Shown: piece by piece, positions 50,815 through 59,480 of the stretch
How the letters are laid out: every line of letters starts with the position of its first letter
Position numbering within the stretch: the stretch's first letter is position 1
Assembly: GCF_020860705.1 (NCBI RefSeq)
Contig: NZ_JAJBTT010000054.1
Span: forward strand, 1 to 64,000
Length of the DNA stretch: 64,000 bases
Direction of reading: 5' to 3'
Source: Akkermansia sp.
GTDB lineage: Bacteria > Verrucomicrobiota > Verrucomicrobiia > Verrucomicrobiales > Akkermansiaceae
Translations under genes and position numbers: made by a program
Notes under the pieces: generated by a model
What the model saw: the letters and a program-made list of their open reading frames with translations, nothing else
The model's database searches: none
What the model was told of the DNA's origin: nothing

Positions 50815-51780
50815 TCATTTTTTCCGTTCTGCGGCCTGCCTGATGACGGGGGCCAGCACGGCGGCGATGCGTTCATAGCCGGCCGCGGAAGGATGCAGGC
50901 CGTCATTGGAGAGTTCTTCCGGAACGCGCCCGGAAGCGTCCGCCATGACGCGGCCCGGTTCCGTGTAGATGAAGTTCTGTTCCGCAGCCAGGCGGCGCAG
51001 GAGAAGATTGATGGCGGCAATGCGTTCCGCCGTGCCTTCACGGGCGCTGTTGCGCGGATAGAAGCCCTGGAGGATGATGACGGCTTTTTCCAGCCTGCGG
51101 ATGATTTCCCGGCAGACGGCGCGGATGCCATCCAGGATTTCCTCATCCGTGTTTTCCGTAAGGTTGTTCGTGCCGATGAGCACCACGCAGACGGCGTTTT
51201 CCGCCGCACCGTCCAGTTCGCCGTGGCGGAGCCGCCACAGGGCGTTTTCCACCCGGTCATAGCCGAAGCCCAGGTTGGCCGCCGTCATTCCCGCCGTGCA
51301 CATGCGCCATGTCTCCGGGGATTTCTGGAGGATGTCCCGGCCCGGTTCGTCCACGGGAGGCCCTCCCCAGAAGTGGGTGATGGAGTCTCCGATGAAGAGG
51401 AGGTCCGGATGCGTTTCCCGCACCAGGCGGCACACGGCTTCATGCCGGGCCGCCCAGTCGTAGATCATGAAGTCCCGGTTCTGGGTGCAGGGAATCAGCG
51501 TAGAAGGAAAGGGCCGGACCGCGGGAACGCCCGGCATGATGAAGGTTTCCGGTTCCGTAAGCCCGCGCTTGCCCTGGAACAGGCGGAAGCGGATGCGCGT
51601 GCCGGGCGGGGCCTGCACCGGAGCCAGGTAGCGGCCCTGCGTGCAGAGCATGCGGGGGGAGGCCGCGTTCACGTCCATGCGGATGACGGCTCCCGGAGGG
51701 GCGTTCACCGCAGTGAGTTCCAGTTCTCCGGCGCCGTTCAGCACGGCGCGGATTCCAGGGAATGTAGAAGATTCTGTCAT
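50815..51780 (-). CDS. SGNH/GDSL-type esterase
   Basis: 321 residues. The C-terminal 200 residues are an SGNH hydrolase of the PAF-acetylhydrolase type: FIGDSITHFWGG (nucleophile Ser), Gly in AANLGFGYDRVENAL, Asn in VLIGTNNLTENTD, and DGLHPSAAGYERIA with the catalytic Asp and His. The first 100 residues are a beta-rich accessory domain. There is no signal peptide, so a cytoplasmic location is inferred. The start overlaps the stop of the upstream gene in an ATGA. Deacetylation of a sugar or lipid is likely; the substrate is unknown. Confidence 0.85.
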   Translation of the reverse strand: MTESSTFPGIRAVLNGAGELELTAVNAPPGAVIRMDVNAASPRMLCTQGRYLAPVQAPPGTRIRFRLFQGKRGLTEPETFIMPGVPAVRPFPSTLIPCTQNRDFMIYDWAARHEAVCRLVRETHPDLLFIGDSITHFWGGPPVDEPGRDILQKSPETWRMCTAGMTAANLGFGYDRVENALWRLRHGELDGAAENAVCVVLIGTNNLTENTDEEILDGIRAVCREIIRRLEKAVIILQGFYPRNSAREGTAERIAAINLLLRRLAAEQNFIYTEPGRVMADASGRVPEELSNDGLHPSAAGYERIAAVLAPVIRQAAERKK

Positions 51781-52832
51781 GAGACGTCGCGCATGTGCTG
51801 GCGCATCTGCCTGCGTCCGATGGAGTCCGGGCCGCGGCCGTCCTGCATGCAGTAGTTCACGGGACGGCTCTGGGAAGCGCCATGGGGAGCGCCCAGGCGC
51901 TTGTCCGGTTCCGACGGCAGCAGATGCACCACTCTCTTGTTTTTCCAGACCAGCCAGAGCACGACCACGGCCACCAGCGCGGAGACGTGCAGGATGATGC
52001 CGACCCCATTGGCCAGGGCAAAGGACATCCAGGTTTTTATCATGGCGTGGAGGTGGGATTCATGCGCTTCCTCCGGCTCCTGGATGGTGATGTTGGCTTC
52101 CGGAATGCTGGCGGGGTTGTCCGGGTCCAGCGCGGGAAGGGAAGGCTTGGGGGCGGAAGCCATGTCCGCCTCCGTCCTCCGCGCCAGGGAAATCATGGCT
52201 TCAATGAGTTCGTCCTGCGGGTTGGTGAAGCGGGAGGCGTCCTGCTTCACCTGGTACAGGAGGTCCCGGCGGCCCGCATCCCCCAGCTGGGCGCTCAGGT
52301 CCGGATCCAGCGCAATCTGGGCGCTTTTAATGTCCCCCATGTGGAAGTGGAGCAGCAGGTTGCGCTCCTTGTTCCTGAAGATCTGGCGGCCGATCGTAGG
52401 GGCATTGATGGAGGGGGGCACTTTCTGCCCGGCCGCGAAGATGCTGACGAACAGGTTGACGTTGTAACGGGATTTGATGAGCTTGATGAGTTCGACGACG
52501 TCATTGCTCTCCACTTCCGTTAAAAGTTTCTGGGGATCGATCAGTCCCGTCGTAGTGCGGATGTAGTCCGGAAGGAAGTATTCATTGACGTCCGTGAAGT
52601 CCTCCGGAATGGGGTCCACGGCGGGGGAGTCCTCATTGGCGGGGGGAGCCGGTACGGAAGCGGAGGAAGGCGCTGCATCCACGGGAGGCAGAAGCGGGGC
52701 GTGGGCTTCCCACCAGGTTCCCTTCATCACGGCCTGCTGGTCACGGGCATTCCATTTCAGGGCGGGGAGCTCCTGGGCCGGGGCCATGCATGCGGCCCCC
52801 ATCAGCATGAATGGAAGCAGCAGGAGTTTCAT
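51777..52832 (-). CDS. Membrane-anchored TPM-like protein
   Basis: 351 residues. Signal peptide (KLLLLPFMLMGAACMAPAQ), a Pro-rich linker, then a globular domain at about 95-215 (LLTEVESNDVVELIKLIKSRYNVNLFVSIFAAGQ) that resembles the TPM fold, and a C-terminal membrane helix (GVGIILHVSALVAVVVLWLVW) with a basic tail. TPM domains occur in envelope and photosystem-repair proteins. The call is by fold-like pattern, not strong motifs. ATGA overlaps link it to the genes on both sides. Confidence 0.62.
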   Translation of the reverse strand: MKLLLLPFMLMGAACMAPAQELPALKWNARDQQAVMKGTWWEAHAPLLPPVDAAPSSASVPAPPANEDSPAVDPIPEDFTDVNEYFLPDYIRTTTGLIDPQKLLTEVESNDVVELIKLIKSRYNVNLFVSIFAAGQKVPPSINAPTIGRQIFRNKERNLLLHFHMGDIKSAQIALDPDLSAQLGDAGRRDLLYQVKQDASRFTNPQDELIEAMISLARRTEADMASAPKPSLPALDPDNPASIPEANITIQEPEEAHESHLHAMIKTWMSFALANGVGIILHVSALVAVVVLWLVWKNKRVVHLLPSEPDKRLGAPHGASQSRPVNYCMQDGRGPDSIGRRQMRQHMRDVS

Positions 52833-53449
52833 TCGCCGCCTCCTTTCCGCTGGTGCGGGGAGGGGGGAGTCAATCCGTACCGCATGGGGTGCCTGACCTT
52901 GGAGCGCGCCTTCCGGGCCACGAGGTGGACGGCGTCTTTCATGATGGCTCCCGCCGCCTGCAGCAGCATGCTTTCCCTCAGGGGGATGCGGGCCTTCATG
53001 ATGGTCTTGTTGATCAGGTCCGGTTCCACATAGGGATCCAGTTCATAGCCCCACATGAAGCAGGCCGTGTCCGTGCGCACGTCCAGCACCAGGATCAGGA
53101 GCCACTGGGGGTCCAGCGGGCCCTGGTGGTTGGGGAAGCCCGCCTCGTCCACCGTCAGGTGGTTCATCATCCAGAAGCTGTGCGGAATGAGGGAAAAGGG
53201 CTCCAGGATGTTGGGGAAATAGACGGAAAGGAGAACGGGGGGGATGCGGCGTTCCAGTTTTTCCAGCAGGGCGTTCAGCTTGACGCGGTCCTGCTGCCGG
53301 AGCGCTCCGGCGTTGTCGCACACGCGGCGGTAGGGGATGGAATTGGTGCCGTATTTCCTGTCCAGGTTTTCCAGGGAAAAGCCGCAGTGGGGGCAGAGTG
53401 ATTCCGCCCCGCGGTGGAAATTATGTAAACACTTCGGACAAGTCGGCAC
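52829..53449 (-). CDS. Zinc-ribbon and TPM-like domain protein
   Basis: 206 residues. The N-terminal zinc ribbon (TCPKCLHNF ... LCPHCGFSL) is followed by a TPM-like domain (QDRVKLNALLEKLERRIPPVL, then VYFPNILEPFSLIPHSFWMMN). The C-terminal part is basic. No signal peptide, so cytoplasmic. It is the first gene of the overlapping trio with the membrane TPM-like gene and SGNH hydrolase. Confidence 0.68.
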   Translation of the reverse strand: MPTCPKCLHNFHRGAESLCPHCGFSLENLDRKYGTNSIPYRRVCDNAGALRQQDRVKLNALLEKLERRIPPVLLSVYFPNILEPFSLIPHSFWMMNHLTVDEAGFPNHQGPLDPQWLLILVLDVRTDTACFMWGYELDPYVEPDLINKTIMKARIPLRESMLLQAAGAIMKDAVHLVARKARSKVRHPMRYGLTPPSPHQRKGGGE

Positions 53450-53515
53450 GGGGAAAGTTTAAGCATGAAATTCGCTGCCGAAAAGGCTAATTGTCAAAAA
53501 GAAATCATGTATGTC

Positions 53516-54289
53516 TCAATCTCCCAGATTTTCTTTCGTCACACGGTAAATGGCGGCGCATCTGGGGCACGTGACTTCCAGTTCCTCTTCTCCCTGGAAC
53601 AGGTCTTCCTCCCTTTCCTGAAGGGCCTTGAGCGTCGGCAGGATGCGGTCCAGCGTGCATCCGCAGTAGAAACGGAACCTGCGCGTTTCCAGCACGCGGG
53701 TGTCTTCATTCTCTTCCAGATGGGCCATTTTTTCCTGGGTAAGGGAGGACAGCCATTCTTCATCGGCGTCCGGCTGGGCCGTCACCATGGTGTAGCATTC
53801 ATCCGGCAGTTCGATGCAGCGCGCATTTCTCTGTTCGCTCTGCCTGTAGAATTCCTCCACCCACTTGGAGGGCGTAGTTCCCGGAATGGGAACGACGGAG
53901 TACCGCGGTTCAAAGCCCTTGCGGAGCAGGGTGGAGTACAGTGTGTTTTCCTCCGGCTCCTTGATGTCCTGCGTGAAGATGCGCCCCACCACGGATTCCG
54001 TAAGGGAGGACCCCGTGACAAACAGGTTGGCCACGGCGGGCGTTTTCAGGTTGACCGTCCAGGCGTGCTGTTCCGCCCAGGGACGGGCGACCATGTAGAG
54101 GGTGAAGTAGGCCATCAGTTCTTTCAGCAGGCCGTCATAAGGTTCTTCGTTACGCAGGCCGTACTGCATGAGATGGAGGTAGTAGTCCGTGAACAGGGGT
54201 GAGAATTTCGCCTTCAGAGCCAAGCAGTTGCGCCCGCGGACAAAGATGGATTCAACCGTAACGAATTCTTCTACCAATTCTTCGCTCAT
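53516..54289 (-). CDS. hslO: Hsp33-family redox chaperone
   Basis: 257 residues from ATG 54289 (MSEELVEEFVTVESIFVRG). N-terminal domain similar to Hsp33, and the zinc site at the C-terminus with all four Cys: YCGCTLDRIL (CxC) and VTCPRCAAIYRVT (CxxC). Hsp33 is a cytoplasmic holdase activated when oxidation releases the zinc. The sequence is divergent through the middle, but length and motif order agree. No neighbour of related function. Confidence 0.82.
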   Translation of the reverse strand: MSEELVEEFVTVESIFVRGRNCLALKAKFSPLFTDYYLHLMQYGLRNEEPYDGLLKELMAYFTLYMVARPWAEQHAWTVNLKTPAVANLFVTGSSLTESVVGRIFTQDIKEPEENTLYSTLLRKGFEPRYSVVPIPGTTPSKWVEEFYRQSEQRNARCIELPDECYTMVTAQPDADEEWLSSLTQEKMAHLEENEDTRVLETRRFRFYCGCTLDRILPTLKALQEREEDLFQGEEELEVTCPRCAAIYRVTKENLGD

Positions 54290-54495
54290 ATCACGCAAAT
54301 TCAGCCCTTTTCCGCAGGAAATCAACCGTTCCTCCTGTCATTAGAGGTGATCATGACAGGCGGTTCCCCCTGCCGTTTTCCTCCCCCGGCATGGAAAAGA
54401 CGGAAAAGAAGCTGACGGAGAAATAACGGCGCAGGCCCGGCGACTGCACGCAATACAGCCTTTACCATGCCTTTCCGCGCGTTTAACATGCACGC

Positions 54496-54999
54496 ATGGC
54501 AACCGACAAGAATATTACCATCCACACTTCCAAGGGCGACATCAAGGTGACGGTGTTCGCTTCCAAGACGCCCGTGACGGCGGCTTCCTTCCTGAACCTG
54601 GCTTCCAGAGGGTTTTATGACGGACTCAAGTTCCACCGCGTCATTCCGGATTTCATGATCCAGGGCGGTGACCCCACGGGAACCGGCATGGGCGGCCCCG
54701 GCTACCGTTTTGAAGATGAATTCCATCCGTCTCTCAAGCATGACGGTCCCGGCGTGCTTTCCATGGCGAATGCAGGCCCCGGCACCAATGGTTCCCAGTT
54801 CTTCATCACCCATGTGCCCACCGACTGGCTGAACGGCAAGCACTCCGTCTTCGGCAAGGTGACGGAAGGCCAGAACGTGGTGGATTCCATCAAGCAGGGG
54901 GATACCATTTCCGGTATCACGATTGAAGATGATACGAACGACCTGTTCACGGAGCAGGCCGACCGCATCGCCGCGTGGAACAAGGCCCTCGGCAAATAA
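54496..54999 (+). CDS. Cyclophilin-type peptidyl-prolyl isomerase
   Basis: 167 residues. Cyclophilin core: [40 protein letters not shown] with the catalytic Arg, [35 protein letters not shown]. No signal peptide, so cytoplasmic. The short C-terminal end is Asp/Glu-rich, then AAWNKALGK. No ribosome binding site is evident. A second ABC-F gene follows 79 nt downstream. Confidence 0.94.
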   Translation: MATDKNITIHTSKGDIKVTVFASKTPVTAASFLNLASRGFYDGLKFHRVIPDFMIQGGDPTGTGMGGPGYRFEDEFHPSLKHDGPGVLSMANAGPGTNGSQFFITHVPTDWLNGKHSVFGKVTEGQNVVDSIKQGDTISGITIEDDTNDLFTEQADRIAAWNKALGK

Positions 55000-55078
55000 G
55001 TCCACCAGACTTTTTCAGGCGGCGGAAAAGGCGGTTTAACGCCGCCTTCCGCCGCTTTCCTCTCTACTTCTCCGGTAC

Positions 55079-57073
55079 ATGGTTCTGGCTGTTCAAAATC
55101 TGCGCGTGCAGTATGGCGCGCGCATTCTGTTCAATGATCTCTCCTTCACGGTTGAGGATGGGGAAAGAATTGCCCTGGCGGGCCATAACGGCGCGGGCAA
55201 GTCCACGCTGATGAAGTGCATGGCCGGCCTCAACGAGCCGGATTCCGGGACCATCATCAAGGCCAGGCACTCCCAGGTGGGCTATCTGCCCCAGGAGGGC
55301 ATCCACGTGCGCGGGCGCAGGTTGATTGATGAAGCCATGTCCGCCTTTGCGGACCTGATGGACCTCCAGAAGCGCATTGACGCCCTGACGCAGGAGATGG
55401 CTGGGTTGGATCCCCGCTCCGCAGCCTATTCCGAAGTGCTCAATGAGATCGGGGAACTGGAACTGGTGCTGCATGCCCATGATTCCGCGCGCCTGCGTCC
55501 CCGCACGGAATCCATCCTGCGCGGACTGGGGTTCAAGGACCGGGATTTTGAAAGGGACTGCGGGGAATTTTCCGGCGGCTGGCAGATGCGCATCGCCCTG
55601 GCCAAGCTGCTGCTCCGGGAACCGGAAGTGCTGCTGCTGGATGAGCCCACGAACCACCTGGACATTCAGTCCCAGCGGTGGATGGAGCAGTACCTGCGCG
55701 GCTACCGGGGGGCCATTATCCTCATTTCCCACGACGTTGCCCTGCTGGATTCCCTCGTTTCCCGCACCATCGCCTTTTATCACGGACGGGCGGAGGAGTA
55801 TGCCGGCAATTTTTCCTATTTCCTGAAGGAAAGCGTGTTGAGGAAGGAGATTCTGCTGCGCCAGAAAAAGGCCCAGGACCGGGAGATCGCCAAGACGAAG
55901 GAGTTTATCGACCGGTTCCGCTACAAGGCTTCCAAGGCGTCCCTGGTGCAATCCCGCATCAAGCAGCTGGAAAAGGTGGATTTGATTGAAGTGGAAGATG
56001 AGGATGCCGTGATGGATTTTCATTTTCCCGCCCCTCCCGCCGGGGGCCATTCCGTGGTCCGGCTGGAAAAGGTTTCCAAGCATTATGGCCCCGTTTCCGT
56101 CTTCGAAGAGGTGGATTTTGAAATCGTCAAGGGGGACCGCATTGCCATCGTGGGGGTGAACGGCGCGGGCAAGTCCACGTTTTCCCGCCTCATTTCCGGA
56201 GGGGAGGATCCCAGCTCCGGCAGCGTGACGATGGGGCACCATACGCAGATTGCCTTTTTCTCCCAGACGCATGCCGATGACCTGGACCCGGAAAAGACGG
56301 TTCTGGAATGCGTGGAGGCAGCCGCCACGCGGGAATCCGCGCCGATGGTGCGGAACCTGCTGGGCTGTTTCCTGTTCCGGGGGGACGACGTGCACAAGCG
56401 CGTAGGCGTGCTCTCCGGGGGGGAACGCTCCCGCGTAGCGCTGGTCTGCATGCTGCTGCATCCGGCCAATTTCCTGATTCTGGACGAACCGACCAACCAT
56501 CTGGACATCCAGTCCCAGCAGGTGCTTCAAAAGGCGCTTTCCGAATATCCGGGCTCCTATTGCATCGTTTCCCACAACCGGAGCTTTCTGGACCCCATTG
56601 TGACGAAGGTGCTGGAATTCGTGCCGGGGGGCAAGCCCCGCCTTTATATAGGCAACGTTTCCGATTATCTGGAAAAGGTGGAGCGTGACCAGGCCCTGGC
56701 TTCTTCTTCCACTTCTTCCGCCTCCGGGGCGGTTGATTCGGGAAGCAATGCGGACCGCAAGGCGCGCAGGCGCATGGAGGCGGAAATCCGCCAGAAAAAG
56801 ACCCGCGTGCTGCGTCCCCTCCAGGAGCAGCTGGAACGGCTGGAAGCGGAGATAGCGCAGCTGGAGATGGAAAAGACGGAGATTACCTCCCGGCTGGAAT
56901 GTCCGGAGGTGGCGGCGGACACGGATGCCGTTATGGAACTTACCACCCGCTTCCAGCAGGCGGACCGCCAGCTGGAAACCTGTTTTACGCAGTGGGCGGA
57001 TCTTTCCGAAAAGATTGAGGAGACGGAAGCCCGTATTGAAGCGGAAGCCGCAAAAAGCCTTTCCGGCAGCTGA
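55079..57073 (+). CDS. ABC-F family ATPase with C-terminal coiled coil (Uup/YheS type)
   Basis: 664 residues. Two ABC domains: Walker A GHNGAGKST and GVNGAGKST, signatures FSGGW and LSGGERSR, Walker B LLLLDEPTNHLD and FLILDEPTNHLD. A charged linker lies between them. About 120 residues at the end form a Lys/Glu/Gln-rich coiled coil (RPLQEQLERLEAEIAQLEME), as in Uup and YheS. Uup binds DNA or ribosomes; which of these it does here cannot be told. Distinct from the ABC-F gene at 33441. Confidence 0.92.
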   Translation: MVLAVQNLRVQYGARILFNDLSFTVEDGERIALAGHNGAGKSTLMKCMAGLNEPDSGTIIKARHSQVGYLPQEGIHVRGRRLIDEAMSAFADLMDLQKRIDALTQEMAGLDPRSAAYSEVLNEIGELELVLHAHDSARLRPRTESILRGLGFKDRDFERDCGEFSGGWQMRIALAKLLLREPEVLLLDEPTNHLDIQSQRWMEQYLRGYRGAIILISHDVALLDSLVSRTIAFYHGRAEEYAGNFSYFLKESVLRKEILLRQKKAQDREIAKTKEFIDRFRYKASKASLVQSRIKQLEKVDLIEVEDEDAVMDFHFPAPPAGGHSVVRLEKVSKHYGPVSVFEEVDFEIVKGDRIAIVGVNGAGKSTFSRLISGGEDPSSGSVTMGHHTQIAFFSQTHADDLDPEKTVLECVEAAATRESAPMVRNLLGCFLFRGDDVHKRVGVLSGGERSRVALVCMLLHPANFLILDEPTNHLDIQSQQVLQKALSEYPGSYCIVSHNRSFLDPIVTKVLEFVPGGKPRLYIGNVSDYLEKVERDQALASSSTSSASGAVDSGSNADRKARRRMEAEIRQKKTRVLRPLQEQLERLEAEIAQLEMEKTEITSRLECPEVAADTDAVMELTTRFQQADRQLETCFTQWADLSEKIEETEARIEAEAAKSLSGS

Positions 57074-57091
57074 CCGGATTGTTCAACAAAG

Positions 57092-57131
57092 AAACAGGGC
57101 TCTCTTCCGGAATCGGAAGAGAGCCCTGTTT
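57092..57131. terminator. Bidirectional terminator between ABC-F and PEP-CTERM genes
   Basis: 18-bp perfect stem starting AAACAGGGCTCTCTTCC with a 4-nt loop, A run on one side and T run on the other. It lies between convergent genes, 18 nt after the ABC-F stop. Confidence 0.92.
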
Positions 57132-57155
57132 TCGTAAAGAAGGAAAGAGTTCCTG

Positions 57156-57809
57156 TTATGCCCTGCGGCGGCGCATCAGGAGTGCCGCCAGGCCGAGGAG
57201 TCCCAGGGATGCGGTTGCCGGTTCCGGCACGGCGTCTCCGCGAAGCTCCAGTTGGGAAATCCCCAGGAAGGTGCCTCCGGTGCCGGGGGCTTTGGCATTA
57301 ACCGTCAGGGTGAACGTTTCTCCGGCTTTGACCGTGAGGGGAGTATTGAAGGAGGCTTCCTGCACGTCCGGTGTTGGCGTGCCGTCCTTGTCAGCCTGGA
57401 CGCGCTCGAAACTCAGATTAGCTGTGGAGGATGAGTCACCGGAGGCCAGGGTAACGGTGGCGGTTCCCGCCTTGGCGTCCGAATTGTCATGGCGTGTACC
57501 GGTACCGGTGACGAACTGGAAGCCCAGGTCAAGGGAGGAAATGGTGATATCCTGAACAGCCGTGAAGGAAAAAGTAACGGTCCAGCCGGTATTGTTGTCC
57601 TTCATTTGGAGGCTGGGAACCAGAAGGTCCGCAGCCAGGTTGGTGGCAAGGGACGTGGAGGGATTGGTGAGCGTGACGGAAGCGTTTTCCAGAAAATCGC
57701 TGCCCGTATTAATGGCCGTCTGGTGAAACTGGGTTTCATACAGGGTGGTTGCCGCCTGTACCCCGGAAATGCACAGTAAAAAAGCTGAAATGGAGAGAAG
57801 TGCCCTCAT
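57156..57809 (-). CDS. PEP-CTERM surface protein
   Basis: 217 residues from ATG 57809; ATG 57818 is in frame 9 nt upstream. Signal peptide (MRALLSISAFLLCISGVQA), a beta-rich body with many Thr/Ser, and a classical sorting tail: VPEPATASLGLLGLAALLMRRRRA (shown up to the Arg cluster, final 24 residues begin at VPEP). PEP-CTERM proteins are processed by an exosortase and kept at the surface or released with exopolysaccharide. The promoter region is flanked by a perfect inverted repeat that ends 2 nt before the upstream ATG, so expression may be switched by DNA inversion. Confidence 0.85.
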   Translation of the reverse strand: MRALLSISAFLLCISGVQAATTLYETQFHQTAINTGSDFLENASVTLTNPSTSLATNLAADLLVPSLQMKDNNTGWTVTFSFTAVQDITISSLDLGFQFVTGTGTRHDNSDAKAGTATVTLASGDSSSTANLSFERVQADKDGTPTPDVQEASFNTPLTVKAGETFTLTVNAKAPGTGGTFLGISQLELRGDAVPEPATASLGLLGLAALLMRRRRA

Positions 57810-57820
57810 GTGCGTCATAC

Positions 57821-57995
57821 TAGCGGAGTGTTAATCCGCAGGGTGGTTTTTATCTTTCTTAAAGAGAGAATCAACGGTAAATAAAGGGATAAGAAAGGAA
57901 AATGAATCAAGGCCCTTTCTTTTTTTTGCAATGAATTTTTAATCAACATGTTTTTAACGTATTTTTTACGTTGACTGCGGATTAACACTCCGCTA
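57821..57995. repeat. Candidate invertible promoter (21-bp inverted repeats, 133-bp interior)
   Basis: Perfect 21-bp inverted repeats at 57821-57841 and 57975-57995. Each has its own dyad, GCGGA-GTGTTAA-TCCGC, with a 7-bp centre, the form of a tyrosine-recombinase crossover site. The interior is AT-rich. On the gene-ward (minus) strand the fixed sequence TAGTAT (57822-57817) can serve as -10. In the orientation given, the -35 position reads CACCCT. After inversion it would read TTGACT at 17-bp spacing. A weak alternative in the present orientation is TTGATT, 16 bp, TAAAAA inside the interior. Confidence 0.68.
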
Positions 57996-58228
57996 CGCCT
58001 TAAAAAAGAAATGGTTCCGGAGGCCCTTGCAGGGGCGGTTAATCCTGGGAAATTCCTGTTTTCAGGAAGTACTCCTTCCGCGATGAAAGACCCTGTTTCC
58101 TGCAAGTTTTTTCCTTTGAAGCAGGACTTCTTAAACCAATGCGAGGGTGCGTTGGCGATCCCTTTTTCATTTCCGGGGAGCATAGGATGGCCCAGAGTTT
58201 GACTGGATCACATATTGCTCAACCCGGT
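57996..58228. other. Region between the inverted repeat and the transporter gene
   Basis: 233 nt with no supported gene on either strand and no clear terminator for the transporter gene, which ends at 58229. Confidence 0.4.
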
Positions 58229-59134
58229 TTACCTTGTTCCGTTTTTCCGCGTTTTGTTCCTGTATTCGGAAATCATGACGCCGCAGAGGGTCAGCAGAAT
58301 CCCCGTCAGGGATATCCAGGTCAGGCGTTCCCCCAGGATGATGGCGGAGGCTACCACGGCCACGACCGGAACCATGTAAATGTAAACGCTGGATTTGACG
58401 GCGCCCAGGATTTCCACCACACGGTTCCAGGACAGGAAGCACAGGGCGGAGGCGAACAGGCCCAGATACAGCAGGTTGAGGGCATTGACGGGCTTGACCA
58501 TCAGGTGCCAGTCCAGATTGACCGGAAGCACGAAAAGGGCCGGAATCATCAGTACAATGCCGTAAAAGAAGATGCGGCGCGTGCAGATGACCATGTTGGA
58601 GGTGTTGACGCCGATTTTTTTCATCAGGATGGAATACACCGCCCAGACGAAGGCCGCCCCCAGGGCCAGCACGTCCCCGACCGGGTTTAATTCCAGCACG
58701 AAGGCTCCGTTCGCCATGATCAGGAAGATGCCCGTGAAGGCGGCGGCGAAGCCCAGGAAGAAGCGGCGGGAAAAGCCTTCCCCTTTCAGCAGGAAGTGGG
58801 CCAGCAGGGCCGTGAAAAAGGGAACCACGGCTACGATGATGCCCACATTGGAAGCGAATGTGTACGTCAGGGCGATGTTTTCCAGCAGGAAGTACAGGGT
58901 GACTCCGGTGAGGCCCGCTCCGGCGAACAGGAGTTCTTTTTTCCATCCCGCGGGGGGAAGCAGGCGCGGCCTCAGGCACCAGAGGAAGGCGTACCCGATC
59001 ACGAACCGGGTGAAGAGCACCGTGACGGGGGTGAAGTCCCGGAGAAGCACCTTGGTGGAGACGAAGGTGGTGCCCCAGATCAGGATGGTCATCAGGGCGG
59101 CGGCGTGCCCCAGCGTGCGTTGGCGTGAACTCAT
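58229..59134 (-). CDS. EamA/DMT-family transporter
   Basis: 301 residues with ten membrane helices as two EamA repeats: GHAAALMTILIWGTTFVSTK at the start, FVWAVYSILMKKIGV at the start of the second half, VYIYMVPVVAVVASAIILGE late. Drug/metabolite exporter family of the inner membrane; substrate unknown. Start overlaps the stop of the cupin gene in an ATGA. Confidence 0.88.
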   Translation of the reverse strand: MSSRQRTLGHAAALMTILIWGTTFVSTKVLLRDFTPVTVLFTRFVIGYAFLWCLRPRLLPPAGWKKELLFAGAGLTGVTLYFLLENIALTYTFASNVGIIVAVVPFFTALLAHFLLKGEGFSRRFFLGFAAAFTGIFLIMANGAFVLELNPVGDVLALGAAFVWAVYSILMKKIGVNTSNMVICTRRIFFYGIVLMIPALFVLPVNLDWHLMVKPVNALNLLYLGLFASALCFLSWNRVVEILGAVKSSVYIYMVPVVAVVASAIILGERLTWISLTGILLTLCGVMISEYRNKTRKNGTR

Positions 59135-59475
59135 GGGTTGAACGGTGTTTGAGGCGCGCAGGAGGCTTCCACCGTCAGGCCTATGATTTCCGCCGGTTCC
59201 GCGCTTCTGTTCCAGACGGCGTGGAGGACGCCTCCGGGGACGAGCAGGGATTCATGTTCATGGACCGTCCTTTCCTCTTCATCAAGAAGGACGGTGGCTG
59301 TTCCGCGGGTGACGATGAACAAATGGGCGTGCGCGTGGCGATGGGGGGTAAGAGGGCCGCCTCCGCCGGGTTCCATTTTGGCGAAGGCTCCATCCTTCAG
59401 GATTCCCTGCACGCCTGAGAACAGATTCCTGGCGGTAAAGCCCGTATGACCGGGGATAGCGGAAAAAGCGTTCAT
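59131..59475 (-). CDS. Cupin-domain protein
   Basis: 114 residues, a single cupin barrel. Metal-site motifs: GPLTPHRHAHAHLFIVTRG and PGGVLHAVWNRS. Small single-domain cupins bind metal and a sugar or acid ligand; the exact role is unknown. It lies 5 nt after the cysS stop and overlaps the transporter gene start, so it may be linked to the transported compound. Confidence 0.85.
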   Translation of the reverse strand: MNAFSAIPGHTGFTARNLFSGVQGILKDGAFAKMEPGGGGPLTPHRHAHAHLFIVTRGTATVLLDEEERTVHEHESLLVPGGVLHAVWNRSAEPAEIIGLTVEASCAPQTPFNP

Positions 59476-59480
59476 GCCGG

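Noticed and set aside
55021-55050. GGCGG-rich hairpin after the cyclophilin gene as a terminator
   Set aside because: The arms differ by two bases and the T run is poor. It may form a hairpin but is not convincing enough to list.
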